The notes beneath the pieces were generated by a model. It was not told the DNA's origin and made no database searches. It was given only the letters and a program-made list of their open reading frames with translations. 64,000 nt of DNA from an uncultured Acidimicrobiales bacterium (GTDB lineage Bacteria > Actinomycetota > Acidimicrobiia > Acidimicrobiales > Aldehydirespiratoraceae). Positions 11,742 to 20,801 of this stretch are shown here, piece by piece. The number at the start of each line of letters is the position of its first letter. The first letter of the stretch is position 1. Location of the stretch: assembly GCA_958296055.1 (NCBI GenBank), contig CATQHS010000001.1, positions 1,190,277 to 1,254,276 on the forward strand. The letters run 5' to 3'. Position numbers and translations under genes: made by a program.

Positions 11742-14132
11742 TCACCGGATGGCCTCGGTTTCGGCCTCGGCGGCGATGCCCAACTGCCGGTCGAGGGACC
11801 GGCGGTCGGCCGCGGTGAAGGGACGGTCGACGCCCCACAGCTCGGGCGGGACCGCCGCGGCCCCCTCGCCGGCGGCAGACCCCGCATCCGCTCCGGCCTC
11901 GGCCCTGGTCCGGCGGGCCGCCACCGCGGGGAGCGCGGCCAGCACGACCAACAGCACCAGAGCGAAGAGCCAGTTCCCGATGCGCCCGGACACAGCCCCG
12001 ACATAGGCCACGGCCGTCACCGCCATACCCGCGGCCAGCACCGGTCGGCCCCGGGGCAGGCCGAGAGGTCGGTAGGCACCGAAGACCTCGTCGGCATTGC
12101 CGGCCGGTTTGACCCCCAGGCTCAGGCCCGCAATGGCCGGTCCCAAGAAGATGGCCAGATCGGACCCGAAGCCGAACAAGCCCTCGAAGGCGGCGGCCCG
12201 CTCGCCGACGGCGCCCAGGACGTCTCGGACCATGGGGAACCCGGCCCCGACCATGAGCCCCCCCATGAGGGCGCCGCTCACCCGGCCCACCCCCATCACC
12301 GCCACCAGCAGCACCAGGGCCAGGCTGGCGAAGACGGCGAAGTCGTCGGCGATGGCGCCCCCGGAGCTGGAGGCCACCAGCAGCACCCCGCCGATCCCGG
12401 CGATGGCCGACGACAGGGCGAAGACCGACATCTTGAGCCGCACCGCGTTCAGGCCCAGCATGGCCGCGGCCGCGGGGCTGTCCCGCATGGCCGCCAGCCG
12501 CTGCCCGTAGGCGCTGCGGCGGACGGCGGCCACCGCCCCGCCCAGAACCGCGAACACGACGGCCAAGAACACCAGCCAGGCCACCTGGTTCCCGTCGCCG
12601 GCCCGGTCCAGGCTCACCCCCGGCAGCCCCGGTCGGGGCACCCGCAGGATGCCGTTGGTGAACAGGTTCACGGCCACGTCGGCGCCGTCGCCCACCAGCG
12701 GCAGGTTCAGGTGCAAGGTGCCGATCTGGCTGAAAACCATGAAGCTGGTCGCCACCGCGAAGGCGAACGTGGCCAGGGCCAGGTACAGGCCCCGCAGGCG
12801 CAACGCGGGCAGGGCGATCACCGCCCCCACCAGCGCGCACACCCCCGCCGCGGCCCCATAGGCCCACAGCGATCCGTCCAGCATCGAGGGCCGCCCGCCC
12901 GGCCCCACGTCCATCTGGAAAGCCACCATGGCGCCGATCCCGGCGAAGGTGAGCGGGGCCAGGCTGATCTCGCCCGCGTACCCGGTCAACAGCACCACCG
13001 ACAGCCCGACCACCGCCAGAGCGAGCGCCTCCCCGAAGATCAACTGCCAGCTCGGGGCCAGCAGGTGGGCCAGCGCCAACACCGTCCCCACCAGCGCCAG
13101 CCCCCAGCCCGCACAGGACCGGGCCGAGGGGACTAGCGACCGGCGCCCGGCGCCGGCCCGCCCGGCGGCTCCTCCCAACCCGACCGCCCCTCCCAACCCG
13201 ACCGCCCCGGCCATCCCGGTCGCCGAGGCGGCGATGCGCCGGCTGGGCAACGCCAGCAGGATGGCGAAGAGCATGAAGATCGGGATGGTGGACCGGAAAT
13301 TGGACAGCCAGGTCCAGTCGTTGCCGATTTCGGCCTTGAGCCAGGACCAGTAGTTCACGGCCAGGCCGATGGCCACCGCGCCGGCGAAAGTCCAGGGCAG
13401 GGAGCGGAGGCGGCCGAACGCGGCCGCGGCGTAGGCGTTGATGACCAGCAGGGTGAGCGGGAGGCTGGTCAGCGAGCCCAGCAGCGGGGAGAGCAGCACC
13501 CCCGACAGGGCGGCGGTGGCGAACCCCAGCGCCCAGGCCGCCCTCGACACCGAGTCGGGGTTGGTGCCGTTGAGCTGGACCAGTTCCGGGTTGTCCACCA
13601 CCGCCCGCATCCGTACCCCCAGCCGGGTGCCCGACAGCAAGAAGCGCAGGGCCAGCGCCACCGCGACGGCGGCGGCGAGGATGACGAGCCGGTGGACCTC
13701 GATCCCCACCTTGCCGATCTGCACCGCGGCGGTGCTGCCGAAGAAGGGCTGGGGGTCGCGGGGCTCGGGGTTGCTCCACACCCAGTTGGCCAGGCCGGTG
13801 AGGGCCAGCAGCAGCCCGATCGGCACCGCGATCCGGGCCGTCTCCGGCGCCCCCCGCAGGTTCCGCATCACCAGCCGGTCGATGGCGATCCCCGCCGCGG
13901 GGGCCAGCACCGCCACCACGATCACCAGCGCCAGCGGGGCCGGGAGCCGCCCGCCCCACCCGTCGTCCCAGCGGAGCTGCCAGTAGACGAAGGCCGACAG
14001 CATGGCCACCGCGCCGTGGGCGAAGTTGAAGACCCCGGTGGTGGTGTAGGTGAGGACCATCCCCGACGCGGCGATGGCGTAGGCCCCGCCCAGGGCTAGG
14101 CCCAGAACGGTGAAGGCGATGAAGTCGGCCAC
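11742..14132 (-). CDS. Fused LivH-LivM permease of a branched-chain-type ABC importer
   Basis: A 796-residue membrane protein joining both permeases normally encoded by two genes. Residues 1-290 are LivH-like (FTVLGLALGGAYAIAASGMVLTY, NFAHGAVAML, GTRLGVRMRAVVDN). A linker carries a tandem AVGLGG hexapeptide encoded by an 18-bp DNA repeat near 13180-13215. Residues from about 345 on are LivM-like (GYAGEISLAPLTFAGIGA, ALRLRGLYLALATFAFA, YGQRLAAMRDSPAAAAMLGL). A further C-terminal set of segments and a charged tail follow. One chain would supply both halves of the channel, consistent with no separate livM nearby. It follows the binding-protein gene and precedes livG. Substrate cannot be read from sequence. 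Confidence 0.9.
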   Translation of the reverse strand: MADFIAFTVLGLALGGAYAIAASGMVLTYTTTGVFNFAHGAVAMLSAFVYWQLRWDDGWGGRLPAPLALVIVVAVLAPAAGIAIDRLVMRNLRGAPETARIAVPIGLLLALTGLANWVWSNPEPRDPQPFFGSTAAVQIGKVGIEVHRLVILAAAVAVALALRFLLSGTRLGVRMRAVVDNPELVQLNGTNPDSVSRAAWALGFATAALSGVLLSPLLGSLTSLPLTLLVINAYAAAAFGRLRSLPWTFAGAVAIGLAVNYWSWLKAEIGNDWTWLSNFRSTIPIFMLFAILLALPSRRIAASATGMAGAVGLGGAVGLGGAAGRAGAGRRSLVPSARSCAGWGLALVGTVLALAHLLAPSWQLIFGEALALAVVGLSVVLLTGYAGEISLAPLTFAGIGAMVAFQMDVGPGGRPSMLDGSLWAYGAAAGVCALVGAVIALPALRLRGLYLALATFAFAVATSFMVFSQIGTLHLNLPLVGDGADVAVNLFTNGILRVPRPGLPGVSLDRAGDGNQVAWLVFLAVVFAVLGGAVAAVRRSAYGQRLAAMRDSPAAAAMLGLNAVRLKMSVFALSSAIAGIGGVLLVASSSGGAIADDFAVFASLALVLLVAVMGVGRVSGALMGGLMVGAGFPMVRDVLGAVGERAAAFEGLFGFGSDLAIFLGPAIAGLSLGVKPAGNADEVFGAYRPLGLPRGRPVLAAGMAVTAVAYVGAVSGRIGNWLFALVLLVVLAALPAVAARRTRAEAGADAGSAAGEGAAAVPPELWGVDRPFTAADRRSLDRQLGIAAEAETEAIR

Positions 14133-14182
14133 GCCCGTGGGGGCTCAGGAGGCGGCTGCGCCGGCCGCGCCCGTTCCGGCGG

Positions 14183-15721
14183 TCAACCGGTCGAGTACAG
14201 CCGGGAGACCCGGTTCTCGTCTAAGGCGGCCGCCTCCACCGCGTCGGTGGTGACGGTGACCCGCCACGAGCTCTCGCACTCGAAGGTGCCGGGCTCGCTC
14301 GGGGCCGCCCGCCGGTAGCTCGTGCCCTCCAGCTCCAAGAGCAGGCCGCACACCGGCGTGTCGTTGTCGTGGGGCACCGTGGGCACCTGTATGCCTCCGG
14401 CGGTCCACACATCGAGGGCGCCGACGTTTTCGAGCACGCACTGGCGGGTCAACTCGCTCCCGCAGGCCCGGGCCCCGGCCGCCCACAGCAAGAACGAGGT
14501 GGCCGACTGCATCCCCAGCAGCGACGGCTCGACCCCGCTCGCCTCCAAAACGGCCAGGAAGTCCCGCATCGCCTCCGAGGAGTCGGCCTCCTCGAAGGGG
14601 ATGTGGACCAAGCGGATGTACGTGTCGTCCATGGCCCCGTCGGCGTTGGCCTCAGCGCATATGGCCTCGTAGAAGTTGGCCTCCACCGTCCAGACGGCCT
14701 CGAAGTCGTTCACCACCGCGGCCTGACGGAGCTCCTGATAGTTGGGGATGCAGCTTCCGACGTAGTGGACGTGGGCGATGCCGGCGTCCTTGAGCTGGAG
14801 GACGAACGGGGTCCAGTCCTCTTCCCCCAAGACGTTGTAGGAGATCTCGAGGTCGAACTGGTAGCCCGCGTCCGGCCACGAGGCGACCACCTTGTCCTTG
14901 GTCTCGATGGTGGCCCCGAAATTGGCGAACATGGCCGCCGAGTCCCCGATGGCGTCGGGGAACAGGGAGGCCACCTGGTAAGCCTGGCTCATGGCCTGCT
15001 GGTCGCCCGGGTTGGGGACCGACTGGTACATCAGCGGGGCGTGGGCGAAGTCGGCGCTCACCGACCAGGCCGGGACTGAGGCCAGCCCGCAGCCCTGGCG
15101 CAGCTCCTCGCCCAATTGGTCCAGGGAGAATCCCTGGCCCACCAGCATGAAGACCTGGTCGCAGGCCTCGGCCATGCGGGCCGCGACCTCGAAGATGGCC
15201 GCGTCATAGGCCACCAGCTCCAAGGTGCGCCCGTTGATCCCCCCCAGCGAGTTGCAGTAGGCCACGAACGCCTCCAGGGCCTCGGTCTGGGCCCGGTTGA
15301 GGCCGGGGGCGCCCACGAACCCCCGGTCGTCGCCGCCGCCGATGACGATCCGGTCGTCGGACACCCCCTGATCGGTGGCGCCCACGGCGTCGCCGGGCCC
15401 GCAGGGCCACTCCAGGTTGCCGAACATGGGTACGGCGGACTCGTCCGGCTCATCCGGCTCGGGGGCGGCGGGTTCGGTGGTGGGGGCCGGCTCGGCTCCG
15501 GCGTCGGGCTCGTCCGGCTCGGGGGCGGCTTCGGTGGTGGGGGCCGGCTCGGCTCCGGCGTCGGATTCAGCGCTGGTTTCGGCGTCCGGCGCCTCCGCCG
15601 GCGCCAGCGCGGTGGTGGGGACGGCCGTCCCCGTCTCGGACCGGTCGGCCCCGCAGGCCGATGCGGCCAGGGCGAACACTGCCGCCAGCGCGGCGACGCC
15701 CCCGATCCCGTTCCGCTTCAT
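14183..15721 (-). CDS. Periplasmic-binding lipoprotein of the ABC importer
   Basis: A 512-residue lipoprotein starting at ATG 15721 (MKRNGIGGVAAL), chosen because AGGGGGAGC lies just upstream and the signal peptide begins there. The lipobox is LAASAC. Residues about 35-95 are a Pro/Glu/Asp-rich linker with a tandem repeat (EPAPTTE and PEPDEPD units), probably a spacer between membrane and receptor. The rest is a type I periplasmic binding fold of the ABC leucine/urea type (DRIVIGGGDDRGF, ALEAFVAYCNSLGGINGRTLELV). It heads the operon, with the fused permease next. It would capture the ligand outside the membrane; ligand unknown. Confidence 0.88.
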   Translation of the reverse strand: MKRNGIGGVAALAAVFALAASACGADRSETGTAVPTTALAPAEAPDAETSAESDAGAEPAPTTEAAPEPDEPDAGAEPAPTTEPAAPEPDEPDESAVPMFGNLEWPCGPGDAVGATDQGVSDDRIVIGGGDDRGFVGAPGLNRAQTEALEAFVAYCNSLGGINGRTLELVAYDAAIFEVAARMAEACDQVFMLVGQGFSLDQLGEELRQGCGLASVPAWSVSADFAHAPLMYQSVPNPGDQQAMSQAYQVASLFPDAIGDSAAMFANFGATIETKDKVVASWPDAGYQFDLEISYNVLGEEDWTPFVLQLKDAGIAHVHYVGSCIPNYQELRQAAVVNDFEAVWTVEANFYEAICAEANADGAMDDTYIRLVHIPFEEADSSEAMRDFLAVLEASGVEPSLLGMQSATSFLLWAAGARACGSELTRQCVLENVGALDVWTAGGIQVPTVPHDNDTPVCGLLLELEGTSYRRAAPSEPGTFECESSWRVTVTTDAVEAAALDENRVSRLYSTG

Positions 15722-15821
15722 GGTCGCTCCCCCTGTCATGATGCCCCTCCGTTCCGCGTCGCCGCCAACCGGCGCCGCAGGTTGTAAGTATGGACCGAGT
15801 TCTACCCGGAGGGAGCCGATC

Positions 15822-16265
15822 ATGAGTGAGTCGTCCATGGGAGAGATGACGCTGGAGGAGGCCAGGGCCATCGCCGAGGCGGTGCTGGGGCAGGCCCGGG
15901 CCCGGGCCATGCCCCCGATGGCCGTGGCCGTGCTCGACGGGCGGGGGGTGACCCGCTGCCTGCTGAGCGAAGACGGCTCCAGCCTCATCCGCCCCCAGAT
16001 CGCCACGGCCAAGGCCTGGTCGGCGCTGGCCATGAGCCGCTCCACCCGGGCCCTGGCCAAGCTGGCCGAGGCGCAGCCGGCGCTGATCAGCGGGCTGGTC
16101 TCCATCTCCGACGGCCGGATGGTGCCCGCGGCCGGGGGCGTGCTGGTCGCGGGCGGCGACGGGAAGGTGAAGGGCGCGGTGGGGGTGACCGGCGACGTGT
16201 CCGACACCGACGAGGAGTGCGCCCTGGCCGCCTTGGACGAACTCGGCCTCAGCCAGCCCGGCTGA
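15822..16265 (+). CDS. GlcG/HbpS-family (DUF336-like) protein
   Basis: A 147-residue protein from ATG 15822 with GGAGGG 8 bases upstream. The layout LEEARAIAEAVLGQARARAMPPMAVAVLD, then RPQIATAKAWSALAMSRST, ISDGRMVPAAGGVLV and VKGAVGVTGDVSDTDEECA is the GlcG/HbpS fold, small octameric proteins; Streptomyces HbpS binds haem and senses oxidative stress. It is transcribed divergently from the ABC operon, and its 3' end overlaps that of oxyR by 17 bases on the opposite strand. The neighbouring oxyR-katA suggests a stress link, but this is inference. No signal peptide is seen, so it is probably cytoplasmic here. Confidence 0.82.
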   Translation: MSESSMGEMTLEEARAIAEAVLGQARARAMPPMAVAVLDGRGVTRCLLSEDGSSLIRPQIATAKAWSALAMSRSTRALAKLAEAQPALISGLVSISDGRMVPAAGGVLVAGGDGKVKGAVGVTGDVSDTDEECALAALDELGLSQPG

Positions 16266-17166
16266 CCAGGGCCTCGACCCGGAGGGCCAGATCGGCGGCC
16301 ATGGCCGCGAACAGCTCCGAGCGGGGGTCGGTGGGCCGCCAGACCAGGGCGATCCCCCGGCCCGGGGCGGGCGGCTCGAAGGGCCGGGTCACGATGCCCG
16401 AGCCGGGCCGGGCCTCGACCCCCACCGCGCTGGCCGGGAGCAGGGTGACGCCCGCGCCGCCCACCACCATCTGGGCCAGGGTGGACAGGCTGGCCGCCCG
16501 GACCTCGCTGTGCTCCACCCGGCCCGCGATCTCGCAGGCGTTCAGGGCGTGGTCCCGCAGGCAGTGGCCGTCGGGCAGCAGCAGCACCGGCAGATCAGCC
16601 AGCGCACCCAGGGGCAGCGACTCGGCGCCGGCCAGCCGGTGGCCGCCGGGCAGGGCCAAGTGGAAGGGCTCGTCGGCCACCGGCTCGACATGCAGCGAGC
16701 CGGTGTCGTAGGGGACGGCCAGCAGGCCCAGGTCGACGTTGCCGCTCTCGGCAGCCGCCACCATCGGCCTGGTCTGCTGCTCCCAGAGCTCGAGATGGGC
16801 TTCGGGCCAGCGCTCCCTCATCGTGCGGGTCAGCGTCGGGAGCAGGTAGGGGGCCATGGTGGGGATGGCGGCGACCCGCAGGCAGCCCCGGACCGTGCCC
16901 CGGTGCAGCGACGCGGCCACCGCCAGCTCGTCGGCGTCCCGCAGGAGGCCGCGGCCCCGCTCAACGATCTCGGCCCCGACCGAGGTGAGGAAGACCTCGC
17001 GGCCGGACCGCTCGAAGAGCCGGACCCCCAGGCGGCGCTCGAGCTGCTGGATCTGGCCGCTGAGCCCGGGCTGAGTGACGCAGACCGCTTCGGCGGCCCG
17101 GCCGAAATGGCGGTGGTCGGCCACCGCCACCGCGTACTCGAGCTGACGCAGCGTGGGTCGCTCCAT
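16249..17166 (-). CDS. oxyR: OxyR-type LysR regulator of peroxide response
   Basis: A 305-residue LysR-family regulator: winged helix at residues 1-60 (LRQLEYAVAVADHRHFGRAAEAV, TQPGLSGQIQQLERRLG), then a type 2 periplasmic-like effector domain. LLPDGHCLRDHALNAC contains two cysteines at 202 and 211, the same nine-residue separation as the peroxide-sensing C199/C208 of E. coli OxyR, so redox sensing is very likely. It is divergent from katA with 101 bases between them, the classic arrangement in which OxyR activates catalase. It converges with the GlcG/HbpS-like gene, overlapping by 17 bases. Confidence 0.93.
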   Translation of the reverse strand: MERPTLRQLEYAVAVADHRHFGRAAEAVCVTQPGLSGQIQQLERRLGVRLFERSGREVFLTSVGAEIVERGRGLLRDADELAVAASLHRGTVRGCLRVAAIPTMAPYLLPTLTRTMRERWPEAHLELWEQQTRPMVAAAESGNVDLGLLAVPYDTGSLHVEPVADEPFHLALPGGHRLAGAESLPLGALADLPVLLLPDGHCLRDHALNACEIAGRVEHSEVRAASLSTLAQMVVGGAGVTLLPASAVGVEARPGSGIVTRPFEPPAPGRGIALVWRPTDPRSELFAAMAADLALRVEALVSRAG

Positions 17167-17267
17167 AAGTCAAACCTATCAGTCAGCCAATTTTTATCTG
17201 TTGGACTTTATAGAACGACGGGGCGACAATCAAGCCATCGACCACCCCCAGACCAGAGGAGACGACG
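17167..17267. promoter_or_regulatory. oxyR-katA divergent control region
   Basis: This 101-base stretch is AT-rich compared with the flanks (17166-17215) and must hold both promoters. TATAGA at 17209-17214 fits a rightward -10 for katA, but the sequence 17 bases upstream (GCCAAT) is a poor -35, as expected for an activator-dependent promoter. Half-site-like CTAT (17177-17180) and TATAG (17209-17213) are present, but I could not fit a full OxyR box. A GAGGAG ribosome site precedes the katA ATG. Confidence 0.5.
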
Positions 17268-18749
17268 ATGAGCCAGACCGCCGAGACCCTGACCGCCGAG
17301 TCGGGCGCCCCGGTCGCCGACAACCAGAACAGCCAGACCGCGGGACCGGCCGGGCCGGTGCTGCTGCAGGACCAGCACCTGATCGAGAAGCTGGCCCGGT
17401 TCAACCGGGAGCGCATCCCCGAGCGGGTGGTGCATGCGGTGGGCTCGGGTGCCTACGGGACTTTCGTGGTCACCAACCCCGGCCTGGGGCGCTGGACCCG
17501 CATGCAGATGATGGCCGAGGCGGGCGCGGAGACCGAGGTGTTCGTGCGGTTCTCCACCGTGGCCGGCTCCAAGGGCGCCCCCGACGCGGTGCGCGACCCC
17601 CGCGGCTTCGCGGTGAAGTTCTACACCTCCGACGGCAACTGGGACCTGACCGGCAACAACACGCCCGTTTTCTTCATCCGGGACCCGTTGAAGTTCCCCG
17701 ACTTCATCCACTCCCAGAAGTACGACCCTCACACCAATCGCCAGGAGGCCGACAACGTGTGGGACTTCTTCTCCCATTCGCCTGAGGCCACCCACCAGTT
17801 CACCTGGCTGTTCGGCGACCGGGGCCTGCCCGCCACCTGGCGGCACATGAACGGCTACGGCTCGCACACCTTCCAGTGGGTCAACGCCGCCGGGGAGCGC
17901 TTCTGGGTGAAGTTCCACTTCAAGACCGACCAGGGCATCGAGTGCCTCACCGCAGCCGAGTCGGCCCGGGCGGCCGGCGAGAACCCCGAGCACCACCAGC
18001 AGGACCTTTACGAGGCCATCGAGTCGGGCCGGTGCCCGTCGTGGACGCTGAAGGTGCAGGTGATGCCCGAGGCCGACGCGGCCAGCTATCGGATCAACCC
18101 GTTCGACCTGACCAAGGTGTGGCCCCACCGCGACTACCCGCTGATCGAGGCGGGCCGGATGACGCTGAACCGGACCCCCGACAACTACTTCGCCGACGTC
18201 GAGCAGTCCGCCTTCGACCCGGGCCACATGGTGCCGGGGGTGGGCCCCAGCCCCGACAAGATGCTCCAGGCCCGGTTATTCGCCTACGGCGACGCCCACC
18301 GCTACCGGCTCGGGATCAACCACACCCGGCTGGCGGTGAACAGCCCCCGGGGGTGTCCGTTCGACCACGGCGCCAACTACGGCCGGGACGGGGCCATGCG
18401 CTTCGACGCCAACGGGGGCCGGTCGGTGAACTACGAGCCCAACAGCTTCGGCGGGCCCGCCCAGACCGGCCGGGCCCTCTACGGCGGGCTCGAGTCGGCT
18501 GGGGTGTCGGGGTCCTACGGCCCGGAGATCCGCGAGGTCGACGACTTCGCCCAGGCCGGGGACCTGTACCGGCTCATGTCCGAGGGCGAGAGGGACCGCC
18601 TGGTAGCCGCCGTCGCCGGGTCGCTGGGCCAAGTCCAAGGCGGCGAGATCGGCGACGGGATCGTGGAGCGCTCGGTCGAGCACTTCCGCCGGGCCGACCT
18701 CGAGTACGGCGGCCGGGTGGAGGCCGCGGTCAAGGCCCTCCGGGGCTAG
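17268..18749 (+). CDS. katA: Monofunctional haem catalase
   Basis: A 493-residue catalase, the small-subunit (clade 3-like) size. Key residues are present: distal His56 in VVHAVGSGAYG, Asn130 in WDLTGNN, the proximal haem ligand Tyr340 in RLFAYGDAHRYRLG, and the family signature FRFSTVAG region. The N-terminal 30 residues are a loose Thr/Ala/Gly-rich extension. It breaks hydrogen peroxide down to water and oxygen in the cytoplasm. It starts at ATG 17268 with GAGGAG upstream and faces oxyR, which probably activates it. A perfect hairpin follows the gene. Confidence 0.97.
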   Translation: MSQTAETLTAESGAPVADNQNSQTAGPAGPVLLQDQHLIEKLARFNRERIPERVVHAVGSGAYGTFVVTNPGLGRWTRMQMMAEAGAETEVFVRFSTVAGSKGAPDAVRDPRGFAVKFYTSDGNWDLTGNNTPVFFIRDPLKFPDFIHSQKYDPHTNRQEADNVWDFFSHSPEATHQFTWLFGDRGLPATWRHMNGYGSHTFQWVNAAGERFWVKFHFKTDQGIECLTAAESARAAGENPEHHQQDLYEAIESGRCPSWTLKVQVMPEADAASYRINPFDLTKVWPHRDYPLIEAGRMTLNRTPDNYFADVEQSAFDPGHMVPGVGPSPDKMLQARLFAYGDAHRYRLGINHTRLAVNSPRGCPFDHGANYGRDGAMRFDANGGRSVNYEPNSFGGPAQTGRALYGGLESAGVSGSYGPEIREVDDFAQAGDLYRLMSEGERDRLVAAVAGSLGQVQGGEIGDGIVERSVEHFRRADLEYGGRVEAAVKALRG

Positions 18750-18799
18750 GCCGGGGAGTTCGGGATCGGCAGGGCGGCCCGCGGCCCTCAACCGCGGCA

Positions 18800-18816
18800 C
18801 CCGGGCAACGCCCGGG
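18800..18816. terminator. Bidirectional hairpin between katA and the monooxygenase gene
   Basis: CCCGGGC-AAC-GCCCGGG forms a perfect 7-bp all-GC stem with a 3-base loop, in the 68-base gap between two converging genes. There is no T-run on either side, so intrinsic termination would be weak. Its position still fits an end-of-transcript element. Confidence 0.5.
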
Positions 18817-18817
18817 A

Positions 18818-20065
18818 TCAGGCCGGCACCAGGGAGTCGAGGTAGGCGGCCAGGTGCGAGACCAGGTCCCGGGCATCGTCGGTTGCGCCGTGGATGAAGC
18901 TCGACTTGCGCCGGCGCAGGAAGTTCAGCCCGATCACGTACAGGCCGGGCGACTCGGCCACCACGCCGCCGTCGTGGCGGATTCGGCCCCGGCGGTCGAG
19001 CACGCCGACGTGCAGCCACGAGTAGTCGGGCCTGAACCCGGTGGCCCAGATGACAGTGCCGATCTCCCCTCGGGCTAGGTCCAGTTCCAGCGGCGGGGAC
19101 GGCGCCACCCGGGTGGGCTCGAACCGCTCCGGCGGGCCCACGTCGGCGACGCCGGCGCCGGCCGCCCACTCGTCGAAGGCGTCGAGGAGCCGGCCCAGCT
19201 TGAGATCGGCCAGCTCGCACTTGTTGGGCAGCGATCCCGACAGCAGCGCCCTCCCGTCTCGGATGGCGGAGAGGCGGCCCACCAGCCTCACTCCCCGGCC
19301 GGTGAGGGCGTTGAGGTCGAGCGTGGCCCGCTCGGGGGTGCCCACAAGCTGGGGCGAGGGGGTGCGGCGCACCCGCACGACGTCGTCCACCTCGTCGTAG
19401 CGCTCGTCGAACAGGCCGGAGCGCTCCATCCACCACAGCACGTCGCGGCCCCGGTACAGGCGGGGCATGCGCACGTGCTCGCCCACGGCCAGGGTGACGG
19501 GCCGGCCCGAGCGCTGCACCTCGTCGGCGATCTGCACGCCGGTGGCCGACGCCCCCACCACCAGCACCCCGCCGGGGGCCAAAGCGACCGGGTTGCGGTA
19601 CTCGAAGGCGCTGAGGGCGGCGATGCCGGCCGGGGGCGGCTCGCCCAAGTCCGGGACTTTGGCCAGGCCGAACCCGCCGGTGGCCAACACCACCGCCTCG
19701 CACTCCCAGCGGCCCCGCTCGGTGTCCACCACGTAGCCCGACCGCCCGGCCCGCCGGCGCACCGAGGCGACGGCGGCGCCGGTCAGCACCGGGGCGTCGA
19801 CGAGGCGGGCGTAGCCGGAGATGAACTCGATCACCTCGGGCATGGTCATGTAGCCGTCGGGGTCGTCGCCGCCGTAGGAGAAGCCCGGCAGCCTGCTCTG
19901 CCAGTTGGGGGTGAGCAGCCGCAGCGAGTCCCAGCGCTGGGTGCGCCACGACCAGGCCACCTCGCCGCGTTCGAGCACGACGTGGTCGATCGAGCGCTGG
20001 GTGAGGAACCGGCTGACGGCCAGGCCGGAGTGCCCGGCCCCGATGACGACGGTTGTAGTCCTCAT
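18818..20065 (-). CDS. Flavin-containing monooxygenase (CzcO/FMO-like)
   Basis: A 415-residue FAD/NADPH enzyme. The FAD-binding GxGxxG is VIGAGHSGLAVS at residues 7-18 and the NADPH-binding one is VVGASATGVQIADE about residue 170. ATGFRPDYSW near 340 is the conserved ATG motif between domains. It is related to CzcO-type putative flavoprotein monooxygenases and Baeyer-Villiger/N-hydroxylating enzymes; the substrate cannot be told. The gene after it on the same strand is absent (katA converges), and an OsmC gene lies 42 bases upstream on the same strand, so both may share a transcript with a thiol or peroxide stress role. Confidence 0.87.
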   Translation of the reverse strand: MRTTTVVIGAGHSGLAVSRFLTQRSIDHVVLERGEVAWSWRTQRWDSLRLLTPNWQSRLPGFSYGGDDPDGYMTMPEVIEFISGYARLVDAPVLTGAAVASVRRRAGRSGYVVDTERGRWECEAVVLATGGFGLAKVPDLGEPPPAGIAALSAFEYRNPVALAPGGVLVVGASATGVQIADEVQRSGRPVTLAVGEHVRMPRLYRGRDVLWWMERSGLFDERYDEVDDVVRVRRTPSPQLVGTPERATLDLNALTGRGVRLVGRLSAIRDGRALLSGSLPNKCELADLKLGRLLDAFDEWAAGAGVADVGPPERFEPTRVAPSPPLELDLARGEIGTVIWATGFRPDYSWLHVGVLDRRGRIRHDGGVVAESPGLYVIGLNFLRRRKSSFIHGATDDARDLVSHLAAYLDSLVPA

Positions 20066-20083
20066 GCAGTCGGCATGTGGACC

Positions 20084-20111
20084 CGGATCGGGGTCAGCGG
20101 ATCGGGGTCAG
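20084..20111. repeat. 14-bp tandem duplication over the OsmC stop codon
   Basis: CGGATCGGGGTCAG occurs twice in direct succession (20084-20097 and 20098-20111). The second copy contains the TGA stop of the OsmC gene (20108-20110 on the minus strand); the first reproduces it immediately downstream. It is one of several short duplications in this window that include a gene's 3' end. Confidence 0.9.
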
Positions 20112-20671
20112 CGGACCTCGACGGTCACGTTGGTGGGGTTGGTGAGGATGTCGTAGACGGCCGACCGCTTCTGCGACTGGGCCACCAGGGCCCGGACTTC
20201 ATCGGGGGTGGCGTCGGCGTCGATGTCGTAGGCGACCCTGATCCCGCTGAACCCGTTGCGCACCTCGGGGTCGCCGCCGAGGATGCCCAGGATGTCCATG
20301 TCGCCCTCGAGGGTGGCCTTCACCGACCGCAACTGGATGTCGCGGTTCTGGGCCACCGCGGCCACGCCCGCGGTGAGGCAGCTCGCCAGGCCCACCAGCA
20401 CCAGCTCCACCGGGGTGGCGGCGTTGTCCTCAGCCCCGAACACCAGGGGGTGGTCGGCCTCGAAGCTGAAGGCGGAGCGGTGATCGTGGTCGGTCCCGAG
20501 CCCGTAGTAGCTCTCGACCGAGGACCGGCTGTGGGTTCCGTGCAGCCACTCGTTGCTGGCCCGCCACTTGAACTGGGCCCCCTCCGGCGCCTGGCTGAGG
20601 GCCTGGCGGGCCCCCAACAGGGCCTCGACGTTCACTCCGTTGTCGGCTGAAGCGGTGCTGGTGGCGGTCAT
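20108..20671 (-). CDS. OsmC-family protein lacking the second cysteine
   Basis: A 187-residue OsmC/Ohr-fold protein. FSFEADHPLVFGAEDNAATPVELVLVGLASCLTAGVA contains the conserved peroxidatic-type Cys in ASCL. The second cysteine of classical OsmC/Ohr, expected near SQKRSAVYDILTN, is not present, so a two-Cys hydroperoxide reductase cycle is not possible without a partner thiol. This subgroup (YDILTNPTNVTVEV ending) is widespread but uncharacterised as far as I know. It is next to the flavin monooxygenase gene and 130 bases from the SDR gene, all leftward. Confidence 0.88.
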   Translation of the reverse strand: MTATSTASADNGVNVEALLGARQALSQAPEGAQFKWRASNEWLHGTHSRSSVESYYGLGTDHDHRSAFSFEADHPLVFGAEDNAATPVELVLVGLASCLTAGVAAVAQNRDIQLRSVKATLEGDMDILGILGGDPEVRNGFSGIRVAYDIDADATPDEVRALVAQSQKRSAVYDILTNPTNVTVEVR

Positions 20672-20801
20672 GGGGCGGGACTCCTCGGGGGTGCGGGCCG
20701 GCGGCGCCGGCGGACGACGGCCCGCCAGCCTAGAGCCGAATCCGGCAAAAACCGACCAGTTAACTCAACTTTTCATCCGCCTTCCTCGGTCGGGGGCTGG
20801 T

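Noticed and set aside
11493-13136. 547-codon plus-strand frame opposite the liv permease
   Set aside because: Low-complexity His/Gln/Gly/Arg translation with no motifs; antisense to a well-supported membrane protein.
17177-17214. Full OxyR box between oxyR and katA
   Set aside because: Only isolated CTAT/TATAG-like pieces were found; I could not fit four half-sites with seven-base gaps, so only the control region as a whole is listed.
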